Source: JAABRU01 sp041390465 (GTDB lineage Bacteria > Desulfobacterota > Desulfobacteria > Desulfobacterales > Desulfococcaceae). Taken from it: DNA of 64,000 bases. Within the stretch, counting starts at the first letter, position 1; each line of letters opens with the position of its first letter. A model generated the notes under the pieces. That model was not told where the DNA came from and searched no databases. It saw nothing but the letters and a program-made list of their open reading frames with translations. The stretch is from assembly GCA_041390465.1 (NCBI GenBank), contig JAWKPW010000016.1:3454-67453 (forward strand), in the 5' to 3' direction. The translations under genes and the position numbers were made by a program. Shown one piece after another: positions 44,613-54,505 of the stretch.

Positions 44613-47600
44613 ATGAAATTGATAAACACCTACATTGAAAATATCAGCAGAAGATACAGAAACGGCAACACCACCGAGCATTCAGTTCCGGGGCGATCTC
44701 GCAGAATTTTTGAGGAGTTTGACAGAAAAATCATTGTGACCAATGAGCCTAAAAGAATTGAATGCGGCGCGTCATGGATCTGATTCTCACAAAAAACAGA
44801 ATTCCCGTTGGTTACATTGAAGCAAAGAACATCGGCATTCCCCTTGACAAAGCAGAGGAAGAGGAGCAGTTGAAACGGTACAGGGAAAGTCAAAAACCTT
44901 GTTTTGACGGATTATCTTTAATCCCGCTGTACCGGAACGGGGTTTGTCACTTCCGTCACAGCTGCAGAAGTGAAAGGCAGAGAAATTGCTGCAATTCCGG
45001 ATGCCTTTGATGATTTCAGAAATCTTGTCACAGATTTCTGTCTTTATATTGGTCAGACCGTAAAATCCCCGTCAGAACTTGCGGAAATGATGGCAGCCAA
45101 AGCCCGGATGCTGCAGTCGGTCATGGAAAAGGCTTTGACCGGAGATGAAAAAAATGAGCAGGACAGCACCCTGAAGGATCAGATGCTTGCTTTTAAGAAG
45201 ATTCTGATTCATGACATAAAACCCTCCGAATTTGCGGATATTTATGCACAGACCATTGCTTACGGCATGTTCGCGGCAAGGCTCCATGACCGGAGCCTGC
45301 AGGATTTCTCAAGACAGGAAGCCGCGGAACTGATACCGAAAACCAATCCGTTTCTGCGAAGTCTTTTCAGTTATATTGCGGGGCCGGACATTGATGAGCG
45401 CATTGTGTGGATTGTGGATGCGCTGGCCGATGTTTTCCGGGCTGCGGATGTGGCGCAGTTGATGGAAAATTTCGGTTCTGCGGATCAGAAACTGATCCGG
45501 TAATCCATTTTTACGAAACCTTTCTTGCAAAATACAATCCCAGACTGCGCAAAAGCAGAGGGGTATGGTACACGCCCGCGCCTGTGGTGAATTTCATTGT
45601 CCGGGCTGTGGATGACATTTTAAAGACGGAATTCGGGCTTTCCGCAGGTTTGGCAGATACATCAAAAACAAAAATTGCGGTGCAGGAACAGGGGGCAGGA
45701 AAAACCAAAAGAATTCCACAGGGTTCAGATTCTTGATCCTGCCGCGGGAACCGGCACGTTTCTGGCGGAAATTGTGAGGCAGATTCATGAAAAATTCAAA
45801 AATCAGCAGGGAATATGGAGCAGTTACGCTGAGGAGCATCTGATACCCAGACTCAACGGTTTTGAAATTCTGATGGCCTCCTATGCAATGGCGCATCTGA
45901 AACTTGGCCTGCTGCTGACAGAGCTTGGTTACAAGGCGAAAAAACAGGAACGGTTCAGAATTTTCCTTACCAACAGTCTTGAGGAAGCGGATGAGGATAC
46001 CGGTTCCATGTTCACCACATGGCTGTCAAAGGAAGCATCGGAAGCGAATCTGATCAAGCGGGATACGCCGATTATGGTGGTGATCGGAAATCCTCCTTAC
46101 AGCGGCGAAAGCGCGAACAAAGGCGAATGGATTATGAAACTGATGGAAGATTACAAAAAGAGCCGGTGGGAAGGAAAACTGAAAAAAGAGCGAACCAAAT
46201 GAGCCAATGATGATTATGTCAAATTCATCCGTTATGGACAGCATTTTATAGAGAAAAACGGAAGCGGTGTCATGGCATTCATCAATCCCCACGGGTATCT
46301 GGACAATCCCAATTTCCAGGGGAATGCGCTGAATCTTCTGAAAACATACGACAAAATTTATACCATTGATCTACAGGTATGGCAACAGCAAAAAGAAAGT
46401 GAAGTCTGTCCGGATGGCAGCAAAGATGAAAATGTCTTTGACATTATGCAGGGCGTTTCCATCAATCTGTTTGTCAAAACAGGGAAAAAGAAGCTCTGGT
46501 GAACCGGGAAAGTGTTTTATTTGATCTCTACGGAAAAAAGGAAGACAAATATGCTTTCGGGGAAAATCAGCTAAAACAAATTCCATTTGCAGAACTTCGC
46601 CGAATGCAAACCTGATTATTTTTTTGTGCCGAAAAATTTTGCTTGATGCAGATTATAAAAACGGATTTTCCTGCAATGATTTGTTCTTTATTAACGGTGT
46701 TGGAATGACAAACTGCTATTACGATTTTGTGATAAAAAATGACAGAACTGAATTATTGAATTTTTACAAAGAATTTCAGAATTCTGACTGGATAAGTTGA
46801 TTTACTTCACAAAAAATTCAATGTAAGAAAAAAAGCGGGGCTGGAATATTTTGCACGGATATGACAATATCAGAAATGAAAAAGATTTATCCAACTATAT
46901 AAAACCAATATCTTATCGTCCATTTGACAGTAAATATATCTTTTACGAAGATAAACTGGTCTGGCGGACTGTCCGGAAAGTCATGCAGCACTCCTCAAAG
47001 GTGAAAATGTGGGATTGGTCTTTTCAAGACAGGCTACTGATGAGTACTGGAGTAATATTCAGATAACAAATTCAATGATAGACAATCGTTATCATTTCAG
47101 TTATAAAGGTATTCCACAGCAAGCGCCTCTCTACCTTTATTCTGGAACTGAGGTTTGCAATCCACAGATGTGCGCCAAGCAGAAAAGAACCCCAATCTTA
47201 ACATGGAAATTGTTCAGCAGATTGCCAAAGCCATTGATCTCAAATCTACCCGGAGAAAGAGGAAACCAAAGGCACATTTGCGCCCATTGACATTCTGGAT
47301 TATATTTATGCTGTGCTGCATTCCCCGGCATTTCGGGAAAAATACAAAGAATTCCTCAAAATTGATTTTCCCCGCGTTCCCTATCCCAAAAATGCAAAAA
47401 TTTTCTGGCAACTGGTGAAAATCGGGACAGAACTCCGCACCGTCCATCTGCTGGAAAACCCGATAACCGAACAGTTTATCACAAGTTATCCCAAAGACGG
47501 GGACAGCACCGTCACCCGGAGCATCTCAAAAAAAGACTTTGAACTCACGGATAAGAAAAAGAAAACCGGCAGGGTATGGATAAATGATCACCAGTATTTT

Positions 47601-47786
47601 GACAGGGTTCCCCAGACAGCCTGGGAATTTTACATCGGCGGTTATCAGCCCGCACAGAAATGGCTCAAAGACCGCAAAGGCAGATCATTGAATTTTGATG
47701 ACATTCTGCATTACCAGAAAATCATTGCGGCATTGAACCGGACAGACAGCCTTATGAAGCAGATTGACAAAATTGATTTTATATAG
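44613..47786 (+). pseudogene. Type ISP-like restriction-modification enzyme, heavily frameshifted
   Basis: Remains of a single-polypeptide restriction enzyme with adenine methyltransferase (intact relatives about 1,000 residues). In order: YIENISRRYRNGNTTEHSFR (N-terminus), VGYIEAKNIGIPLDKAEEEE (nuclease region), the helical segment LVTDFCLYIGQTV, RLRKSRGVWYTPAPVVNFIV, methylase motif I DPAAGTGTFLAEIV, NGFEILMASYAMAHLKLG, motif IV VVIGNPPYSGES, FINPHGYLDNPNFQG, then a target-recognition part and the C-terminal QYFDRVPQTAWEFYIGGYQP. At least nine frame changes or stops occur, some segments clean over 500 bases. It cannot be functional as written. Confidence 0.85.
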
Positions 47787-47836
47787 CATATACAGGGATA
47801 ATCCCTTGATTGATTTCCGGAAAGGAAGATATGCGG

Positions 47837-47867
47837 GATTTGCCAACTTTTCAAAAGTTGGCAAATC
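47837..47867. repeat. GATTTGCCAAC-type palindrome, copy
   Basis: GATTTGCCAACTTTT and its exact complement form a 14-base stem, placed between the restriction remnant and the Uma2 gene. The compensating change (C/G in place of A/T at one stem position on both arms) preserves pairing. Confidence 0.85.
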
Positions 47868-47912
47868 TTGTGGGAATCTGATTCTGAATTCGCATTATAA
47901 AGGGGGTAAAAT

Positions 47913-48332
47913 ATGAGTCCTTCCTATCATCATGGCTATCTTTGCAGCAAACTTGTCGTGGCCCTGAGCACTGTGCCGAATATCACAGTCTTTGCCGAAT
48001 TGACCCTGCAAATTGGAGAAAAAGATTATATCCCTGATATCTGCCTTTATCCCAAACGCGAAGTCAATCTGATGGAAAAAGACATCATCCGCATGAAAGA
48101 AATGCCATCCGCAGTTGTGGAAATTCTCTCTCCCACCCAGACAGTTCAGGAACTGATGGATAAATTTGACATTTATTTTCAGGCAGGAATTCAGTCATGC
48201 TGGCTTGCAGCTCCATTTGCGCAGACGGTGAGCGTGTATACGTCAGACGGCCGGGCGCGTGTGTTTCACAATGAGGACATTGTTGATTCTGCCCTGCAGA
48301 TTCGGCTGGAATGGAAAACGATCTTTGGATGA
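47913..48332 (+). CDS. Uma2 family (DUF820) PD-(D/E)XK-like protein, short form
   Basis: 139 residues. The Uma2 core is recognisable: YHHGYLCSKL, then DYIPDICLYP (the PD), PSAVVEILSPTQT (the E-x-L) and DIYFQAGIQSCWL. The usual N-terminal 40-50 residues (LTYEDYL..YELIDG) are missing, so this is a short form like those in cyanobacteria, or a truncation. An AAGGGGG-type site precedes the ATG at 47913. Function of the family is unknown, presumed nuclease. It overlaps the open upstream extension of the PrkA gene. Confidence 0.8.
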   Translation: MSPSYHHGYLCSKLVVALSTVPNITVFAELTLQIGEKDYIPDICLYPKREVNLMEKDIIRMKEMPSAVVEILSPTQTVQELMDKFDIYFQAGIQSCWLAAPFAQTVSVYTSDGRARVFHNEDIVDSALQIRLEWKTIFG

Positions 48333-48376
48333 GAGCGGACGGAAAAGCCTCCTGTGTTCCCCAACCCCCAAACCCT

Positions 48377-50755
48377 ATGGACAATGACATGGAAAATATC
48401 AGAAAAGCAATGGAAAATCTCAACCGCAGCATGAGCGAGCGGTATCAGGTGGATCTGATTCCCTTTGAGGAGTTTCTGAAAATACTCACAGAAAAACCGG
48501 AACAGGTGATCCGCAACATCTTTCAGGTTTTTCATGACATGATCCGCCATTATGTGTCAGAAGGGATGGATGAATACCCGGATGATCCGGAATCCATACA
48601 GTACATGTATTATGACTGCAGCCGGCTTTTTGTGGAAGATGTGGATCATCCCTTTTTTGCAGACCGTCTTTTTGCCAACCGTCTCATCAACCATGTGGAA
48701 GCCATGAAACGGGGCGCGCAGCAAAACAAAATCTACATCTTTGACGGCCCTCCGGGATGCGGCAAAAGCACTTTTCTGAACAATCTGTTCAAAAAATTTG
48801 AAAGTTATGCCAATACCGAAGAGGGGATGCGCTATGAAACCGTGTGGCGTCTGGATCGAAAGCTTCTGGGCGGCAATTTTTCGGGGCCTGAAACCACGCA
48901 TCCGCTGATTGAAAAACTGTCCCGGCTTCTGGGGAGTCCCCATCTTTCCGAGCCGGAAATGGGTATGCCGGACATGAATATGAACGGCGAGCCTTCAGAG
49001 CCCGGACGTCCGCAGGAATGCGGAAATCTGTTCGGAGATCAGTATCAGATCAGTATGACAGGGGATTATCTGGAAATTCCCTGTCCCGGACATGAATATC
49101 CCCTGCTCATCATTCCCAAACGCTACCGCAGGCAACTGCTGGATGATCTGTTCCAAAATGATGAATTCAAATGGAACCTGTTCACGGACAAAGCCTATGA
49201 ATGGGTGTTCCGGGACAAACCCTGCACCATCTGCAGCTCCCTGTATCAGGCTCTGCTCAACAAAGTGAAAAGCCCCTGGGAAGTGTTCAAAATGGTGTAT
49301 GTGCGTCCCTACCGCTTCAACCGCAGGCTGGGAGAGGGCATCAGTGTCTTCAACCCCGGCGACCGTCCCATGCGCCAGACCGTGCTGGCCAATCCCATGC
49401 TGCAGAGACGCATCAATGAACTGCTGCAGGACAGCAATCAGGTCAAATACATCTTTTCCCGGTATGCCAAAACCAACAACGGCATTTACGCGCTCATGGA
49501 CATCAAATCCCACAATGTGGAGCGCCTGATTGAACTGCACAACATCATCAGTGAAGGGGTTCACAAGGTTGAGGAAATTGAGGAAAATGTCAATTCCCTG
49601 TTCTTTGCGCTCATGAATCCCGAAGACAAAAAGAACATTCACGGCATCCAGTCCTTTTCGGACCGCATTGAATACATTCAGATTCTCTATGTCCTTGATC
49701 TGAACACAGAAGTGGAAATCTACCGCAACATCTTCGGCAAGCATATCGATGACAGTTTTCTGCCGCGGGTCCTGCACAATTTTGCACGGGTCATCATCTC
49801 CACCCGGCTGAACCGAAAATCTGATGCGCTTCTGGAATGGATAGGGGATGCGAAAAAATACGCGAAATACTGTGATGAAAATCTGCAACTGCTCAAGATG
49901 GAGATTTACACAGGTTATATTCCGGCCTGGCTTTCGGAAGAGGATCGGAAGAAATTCACGGCCAGAATCCGGCGCAAAATCATCGCGGAATCCGAAACCG
50001 AAGGGAAAAACGGATTTTCCGGCAGGGATTCCATCAAAATCTTCAATGATTTCTATTCCTCCTGTGCCAAAGAGGATCGGCTGATCAATATGTACACCCT
50101 GCGCAAGTATTTTACCAAAATCCGGCCTGATCTCAGTGAATCGGTTCCCGAAGGCTTTCTGGACTCCCTGACCCGGATGTATGATTACACCATTCTGCAG
50201 GAAGTCAAGGAATCCCTTTACTATTATAACGAAGCCCAGATTTCCAGGGATATCCGCAACTATCTCTTTGCCATCAATTTTGAGATCGGGGACAGGGAAG
50301 TCTGCAAATTTACGGGAGAGCCGATTGAAATCACGGAAGATTTTCTCCAAAGCATTGAAAACCGGCTTTTGGGGGCCAGGGCAGATGCCGGCCAGCGCCA
50401 AAGTTTCCGGAAAGATACCCAGAAAACCTATACCTCCAAAACCCTGACCCAGGAAATGATGCTGGATGGAAAACCTGTAACCGAAACAAAGCTTTATATG
50501 GAACTGCACGGGCGCTATGTGCACAATCTCAAGGAAAAGGTGCTGGATCCCTTTCTGGAAAATGAAAATTTCCGTCAGGCCATCAAGGATTACGGAAAGG
50601 AAAGTTTCAAAACCTATGACAAGAGAATCCGGGAGGATGTGAGTTTTCTCATCAGCAATCTGTGCAAAAAGCACCGTTACACCGAACAGGGGGCAAAAGA
50701 GGTCTGCATTTATGTCATTGACGGGGATTTGGCAAAAAAATATGAAAAACCCTGA
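48377..50755 (+). CDS. PrkA-type serine protein kinase (AAA+ and C-terminal kinase-like domain)
   Basis: About 790 residues of the PrkA/YeaG family. The P-loop is FDGPPGCGKSTFLNNLF (about residue 125), in an AAA+ domain that continues through KMVYVRPYRFNRRLGEGISVFNPGD. The C-terminal PrkA part follows (YYYNEAQISRDIRNYLFAINFE). In Bacillus and E. coli these proteins affect stationary-phase and stress responses, with kinase or protease activity reported for different members. It is longer than E. coli YeaG (about 640 residues); inserts lie around residues 195-255. Start is uncertain: no good ribosome site is seen; 48377 or 48389 are the likeliest ATGs. The YeaH and SpoVR-type partner genes usually adjacent are absent. 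Confidence 0.88.
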   Translation: MDNDMENIRKAMENLNRSMSERYQVDLIPFEEFLKILTEKPEQVIRNIFQVFHDMIRHYVSEGMDEYPDDPESIQYMYYDCSRLFVEDVDHPFFADRLFANRLINHVEAMKRGAQQNKIYIFDGPPGCGKSTFLNNLFKKFESYANTEEGMRYETVWRLDRKLLGGNFSGPETTHPLIEKLSRLLGSPHLSEPEMGMPDMNMNGEPSEPGRPQECGNLFGDQYQISMTGDYLEIPCPGHEYPLLIIPKRYRRQLLDDLFQNDEFKWNLFTDKAYEWVFRDKPCTICSSLYQALLNKVKSPWEVFKMVYVRPYRFNRRLGEGISVFNPGDRPMRQTVLANPMLQRRINELLQDSNQVKYIFSRYAKTNNGIYALMDIKSHNVERLIELHNIISEGVHKVEEIEENVNSLFFALMNPEDKKNIHGIQSFSDRIEYIQILYVLDLNTEVEIYRNIFGKHIDDSFLPRVLHNFARVIISTRLNRKSDALLEWIGDAKKYAKYCDENLQLLKMEIYTGYIPAWLSEEDRKKFTARIRRKIIAESETEGKNGFSGRDSIKIFNDFYSSCAKEDRLINMYTLRKYFTKIRPDLSESVPEGFLDSLTRMYDYTILQEVKESLYYYNEAQISRDIRNYLFAINFEIGDREVCKFTGEPIEITEDFLQSIENRLLGARADAGQRQSFRKDTQKTYTSKTLTQEMMLDGKPVTETKLYMELHGRYVHNLKEKVLDPFLENENFRQAIKDYGKESFKTYDKRIREDVSFLISNLCKKHRYTEQGAKEVCIYVIDGDLAKKYEKP

Positions 50756-50795
50756 CAAAGACTGTCCGTTCTTCGGCGGTAAATCAAATCGGCTG

Positions 50796-50871
50796 CAGCA
50801 GTAGGGTGTGCAAAATCGTTTTCCGTACAGGGCAGAACGGATTTCCGACAGTGATTTTGCACACCCTGCTG
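50796..50871. repeat. Inverted repeat GGGTGTGCAAAATC with 19-base arms
   Basis: CAGCAGTAGGGTGTGCAAAA and the complementary right arm (GATTTTGCACACCCTGCTG) flank a 35-base loop. It lies 40 bases after the PrkA stop and before moxR and may end PrkA transcription. Confidence 0.7.
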
Positions 50872-50954
50872 ATTAAGCGCCGGAGGAGATTGGGGAGTCA
50901 GCAAATCGGATCTGCTCCCAATTATTCATCCCCCATCCCGATGAAAAGGAAATC

Positions 50955-51992
50955 ATGAAAAAAGCCGCAACACAACTGCTGACTCCGGAGGAAATGCAGC
51001 CTGCCGGGGAGCTCATCCCAAATCTGCTGGCACAGCTTGACCGGATGATTCTGGGCGGTGCATCTGTGCACCGTATGCTTCTTGCAGCCCTGCTCAGCCG
51101 GGGACATGTGCTGCTGGAAGGGGTTCCGGGAATAGGAAAAACACTGACCGTCCGGATGCTTTCCCGGCTTTTGGGACTGGATTGCAAACGGGTGCAGTTT
51201 ACACCGGATCTCATGCCCGGAGACATTCTGGGAAATCATATTCTCCAGACCTCGGAAACCGGGGAGCGGAAACTGGTGTTTCAGAAAGGCCCTGTTTTTA
51301 CAAATATTCTTCTGGCTGATGAAATCAACCGGGCATCCCCCAAAACCCAGTCCGCGCTGCTGGAGGCCATGCAGGAGCAGTCCGTCACCCTTCTGGGCAT
51401 GACCCGTGAACTGCCCAATCCCTTTTTTGTGCTGGCCACCCAGAATCCCATTGAAATGGAAGGAACCTGGCCTCTGCCGGAGGCGCAGGTGGACCGTTTT
51501 CTGTTCAAACTGAAGATGGATACCGTCAGTCCGGAGATTCTGGAAGAAATCATCACCACCCGGAGAAGGGGAAATCCTCCCGAACCCGAGGGCATAATGA
51601 AGGCCGGAGATATGGACAGACTCTTTGCCCTGATGGATCGCATAGCCCTGCCCGTGCCTGTGGCACGCTATATTTCCCGTCTGGTGGGCGCAACGCATCC
51701 CCAATCCCCGGAGGCCGCGGAAATGGTAAAAAATTATGTTTCCTTTGGTGCATCTCCCCGAGCAGCCATTGGCATGGCCGAAGCCGCACGCGGTCATGCC
51801 CTGATCTGCGGCAGGCCCTCGGCGGGTTTTGAAGATGTCAAGGCTGTGGCTCTCCATGCTTTGAACCACCGTCTCATTCTGAGTTACAAAGCCCGGATTG
51901 ACCGCATTGATTCGTTTTCTGTTCTGGAGGAACTGCTTGCCGGGCTGGATGAAACCGGCATGAATCTGCCGGACAAGGTTGAGGTGCAATGA
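50955..51992 (+). CDS. MoxR family AAA+ ATPase
   Basis: 345 residues with Walker A LLEGVPGIGKT, Walker B NILLADEINRASPKTQ, sensor 1 VLATQNPIEMEGTWPLPEAQ and the arginine region DRFLFKL. MoxR ATPases act as chaperones for assembling protein complexes, usually with a DUF58/VWA partner encoded next to them. AAGGAAATC precedes the ATG. Its stop overlaps the next start by four bases (ATGA). Confidence 0.95.
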   Translation: MKKAATQLLTPEEMQPAGELIPNLLAQLDRMILGGASVHRMLLAALLSRGHVLLEGVPGIGKTLTVRMLSRLLGLDCKRVQFTPDLMPGDILGNHILQTSETGERKLVFQKGPVFTNILLADEINRASPKTQSALLEAMQEQSVTLLGMTRELPNPFFVLATQNPIEMEGTWPLPEAQVDRFLFKLKMDTVSPEILEEIITTRRRGNPPEPEGIMKAGDMDRLFALMDRIALPVPVARYISRLVGATHPQSPEAAEMVKNYVSFGASPRAAIGMAEAARGHALICGRPSAGFEDVKAVALHALNHRLILSYKARIDRIDSFSVLEELLAGLDETGMNLPDKVEVQ

Positions 51993-53824
51993 GCAGTCCC
52001 AAACTCTTTTCCCCCCGTTCCCATGCGCCGAGCGGGAACACACCGAATTGCGCAGAGCGCACAGTCCGCATTTCCGCGCGGAGCGCGGGAACGGGATTAA
52101 CAAACTTCTTCAGAGGTTTTCTGCGGACAGGTCTGCTGATTTTCCTTATGTGTGCGGAATGCCCGGGTGCGGAACAGTTTGGGGACATCCGCATGGAAGT
52201 GACAGCCCAGACCGAAGGGGAAAGTCAGCACGGATATTTTGAATACCGCATTCACCTGAAAAATGATTCTCCGGCACAGGCGCATCAGGTGAAAATTGTG
52301 TTCGGAAATCCGGGAACCTCCTCTGTCAGAAGCAATCTTATCCGGGAAATGAAAAAAACCGTCCTGCTTCCTCCGCGCGCGGATATGAGGGTTTCCCTGA
52401 TGCAGCCGCCGCTGCCCCTGTCCGGCTCTTCTGCCAGAGTTTTCATTGACGAAGTGCAGCAGTTGTCCCGCACCTCGGTTCCCTATTACAAACATGCGGC
52501 CAATTCTTACGCAAAAAACCGGCTCTGCGTCCTGAGCAGTCCTTTGGTGAACCGGGATGATCTCTTCAGCCTTCTGGAGCGGACAGCCGGAATCACGGAA
52601 AAAAATCTTTCCCTCATCCGTTCCGTTTTTCCGCCATCCGCCTGGAGCGAAAACTGGCTGGCCTTTTCCCGCTATGACGGCATCCTTGTGGCGGACACAG
52701 ATATGAAAACCATGCCTGTTCCCGTAAAATGGGCGCTGCTGGCCTATGTGAAATGCGGCGGAACCCTGACAGTGCTTGGAGAGTTCCAACTGCCTGATGT
52801 CCCGGCTGAATCTGATGGCGAAACAACCGTGTATCATGCAGGTTTTGGCCAGTGCCTTGTGATTCCTGTTTCCGCATCCGCACAGCTCAGTGAAAGGCAG
52901 GCGCGCCGACTGCACCGCATGTGGCTTGAAACCCTTTCCCCCTGGCAGAAATTTGACAGCCCCTCATCCGCCAATGCGGCATTTCCGGTGGCTGAAGATC
53001 TGGAAATCAATGTCAGAGGGCTTTTTCTGGGAATGCTTATCTTTGTGATTGCCGCAGGGCCGCTCAATGTTCTTGTTCTTTCCCGGAAAAAGAAAAAAAT
53101 CTGGCTTCTGTGGACGGTTCCGGCCATTTCCCTGTTCACCTGCGGAGCCGTGTTTTTTTATGCGGTTTTTTCCGAAGGAATGGATTCAGATGTACGGCTC
53201 AGCGCATTTACCATTTTGGATGAAAACAGACATGAGGCTGCTACGTTGGGCATGGCTGCCTATTACTGCCGTCTCACCCCCGGAGAAGGACTCCGTTTTT
53301 CCGATCATGCAGAACTCACCCCCATTGTTTCCCAAAGCTATGGAGATGGAACCCCTCGCACAGTGGACTGGACAAAGGATCAGCATTTGGAAAGCGGATG
53401 GATTACAGCAAGAATTCCTGCCCATTTTCAGATCAGAAAATATGAAACAAGACGGGAGCGGCTGCAGTTCCATGCAGAAACCGAGCCTTCCGCTGTCAAC
53501 GGACTGGGCGCGGATATTCTGGAACTGTGGGTCTGTGATGCAAAGGGCAGGCTTTTTCACGAAAGAAACATTCCCGCAGGCTCCCGCAAATCCCTGAACG
53601 CAGAACACAGAAAAAAAAGCAGAATCAGGTATCAGCAAAGACTGAGACAGATATACACTGATTTCAAATGGAAGGACCCGGAACTGTGGACAGCGGAGCT
53701 GATGGCTCCCGGAACCTATATTGCCATTCTGGACGGCTGCCCCTTTCTGGAAAAGGGTCTGCAAAATGCGCACAGACTGACTGCTGACGGCATTGTGTTC
53801 TGCATCAGTGGTGACAAAGGATGA
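51989..53824 (+). CDS. Membrane protein of a MoxR operon, unknown function
   Basis: 611 residues as read from the ATG overlapping the moxR stop. Residues about 7-36 are encoded by a palindromic repeat (52008-52095), and a signal-like hydrophobic stretch (LRTGLLIFLMCAECPGA) comes only after it. Next are a beta-rich extracellular-type domain (residues about 60-330), two membrane helices (GLFLGMLIFVIAAGPLNVLV; WLLWTVPAISLFTCGAVFFY at about 340-395) and a second soluble domain. I recognise no named family. Layout and position resemble membrane components of MoxR-linked complexes. The DUF58 protein usual in such operons is missing. Confidence 0.75.
   Translation: MSSPKLFSPRSHAPSGNTPNCAERTVRISARSAGTGLTNFFRGFLRTGLLIFLMCAECPGAEQFGDIRMEVTAQTEGESQHGYFEYRIHLKNDSPAQAHQVKIVFGNPGTSSVRSNLIREMKKTVLLPPRADMRVSLMQPPLPLSGSSARVFIDEVQQLSRTSVPYYKHAANSYAKNRLCVLSSPLVNRDDLFSLLERTAGITEKNLSLIRSVFPPSAWSENWLAFSRYDGILVADTDMKTMPVPVKWALLAYVKCGGTLTVLGEFQLPDVPAESDGETTVYHAGFGQCLVIPVSASAQLSERQARRLHRMWLETLSPWQKFDSPSSANAAFPVAEDLEINVRGLFLGMLIFVIAAGPLNVLVLSRKKKKIWLLWTVPAISLFTCGAVFFYAVFSEGMDSDVRLSAFTILDENRHEAATLGMAAYYCRLTPGEGLRFSDHAELTPIVSQSYGDGTPRTVDWTKDQHLESGWITARIPAHFQIRKYETRRERLQFHAETEPSAVNGLGADILELWVCDAKGRLFHERNIPAGSRKSLNAEHRKKSRIRYQQRLRQIYTDFKWKDPELWTAELMAPGTYIAILDGCPFLEKGLQNAHRLTADGIVFCISGDKG
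52008..52095. repeat. Palindromic repeat inserted in-frame in the MoxR-linked gene
   Basis: CCCGTTCCCATGCGCCGAGC at the left and (reverse) GGAGCGCGGGAACGGG at the right form a long imperfect palindrome of the CGTTCCCACGC repeat type. The insertion keeps the frame open and places about 30 arginine/serine-rich residues ahead of the signal-like sequence. Confidence 0.75.
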
Positions 53825-53854
53825 CGCTAGCCTTCCGGAAAAAGAACATCCTCA

Positions 53855-53930
53855 GATTTGACAAATTTTTGGAAAGTTGTCAAATCTTTCAGATGACTGA
53901 ACAGGGACATTCATTTTCAGAAATCACCGA
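53855..53930. repeat. GATTTGACAA-type palindrome with conserved flank
   Basis: A second copy of the unit at 18549-18622, identical over most of the flank (CAGGGACATTCATTTTCAG), directly after the MoxR-linked membrane protein gene. It may act as its terminator. Confidence 0.85.
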
Positions 53931-53977
53931 ACGCACGTTGCACAGCCATTCCAAAAAAACAGGAAGTTATTTTGTTT

Positions 53978-54133
53978 TACCGCAAAGGACACAAAGAGGG
54001 CGCAACGGCCACAAAAACCCAGGCACTGTATAAAATCAACAACGAATCTGGTATCCACTGATTTTTTAAAAATCCCCTCCTGAGAGGGACATGGGTGTGT
54101 TTCATATGCATATTTTCAACAGAGAATTGGTAC
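53978..54133. repeat. Degenerate element A remnant
   Basis: It contains the ACCGCAAAGGACACAAAG core, a GAATCTGGTATCCACTG segment, and a right end TTTTCAACAGAGAATTGG TAC resembling element A. The left end is not clear. The rest of 53825-54505 has no gene; ORF-like stretches there are not supported. Confidence 0.55.
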
Positions 54134-54345
54134 AACCCGGCGCTGAATTCAGGCACAGAAGGGCTTCGATCTCTTCTGCTTCAGTGAACACTGCGTTCTG
54201 TTGATCTCCAAAATGAAATATGACTATTTGAAATATTCTCCCAGTCAAAGAGAGACCCACTATGCTCACTCCTTGATTGGGATAAAAATATTTTCAGGGA
54301 GTTCGTCTATATTTTGTATTAATATTTTTTATCCTGTCGTTTATT

Positions 54346-54460
54346 ACTACTTTGGTAACTTAAAACACAACTTATTGATTTTATTAAATATTTAAAAAAT
54401 ACGCAATTTTTAGCATTTGCAATAAAATCAAGGCATTATCGTTTAAGTTACCAAAGTAGA
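54346..54460. mobile_element. Miniature inverted-repeat element (CTACTTTGGTAACTTAAA ends)
   Basis: Eighteen-base inverted ends, CTACTTTGGTAACTTAAA and its exact complement, 115 bases apart, with an AT-rich non-coding centre. It lies just left of the IS982 copy. This is the most precise terminal repeat in the window, suggesting fairly recent activity. Confidence 0.75.
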
Positions 54461-54505
54461 ACTATTGACAGTGTCTCTTTGCACTTCTTTTGTTTCGAAC
54501 ACATA

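Noticed and set aside
48995..50758. Long minus-strand open frame opposite the PrkA-type gene
   Set aside because: Shadow of the kinase gene on the other strand, with no motif of its own.
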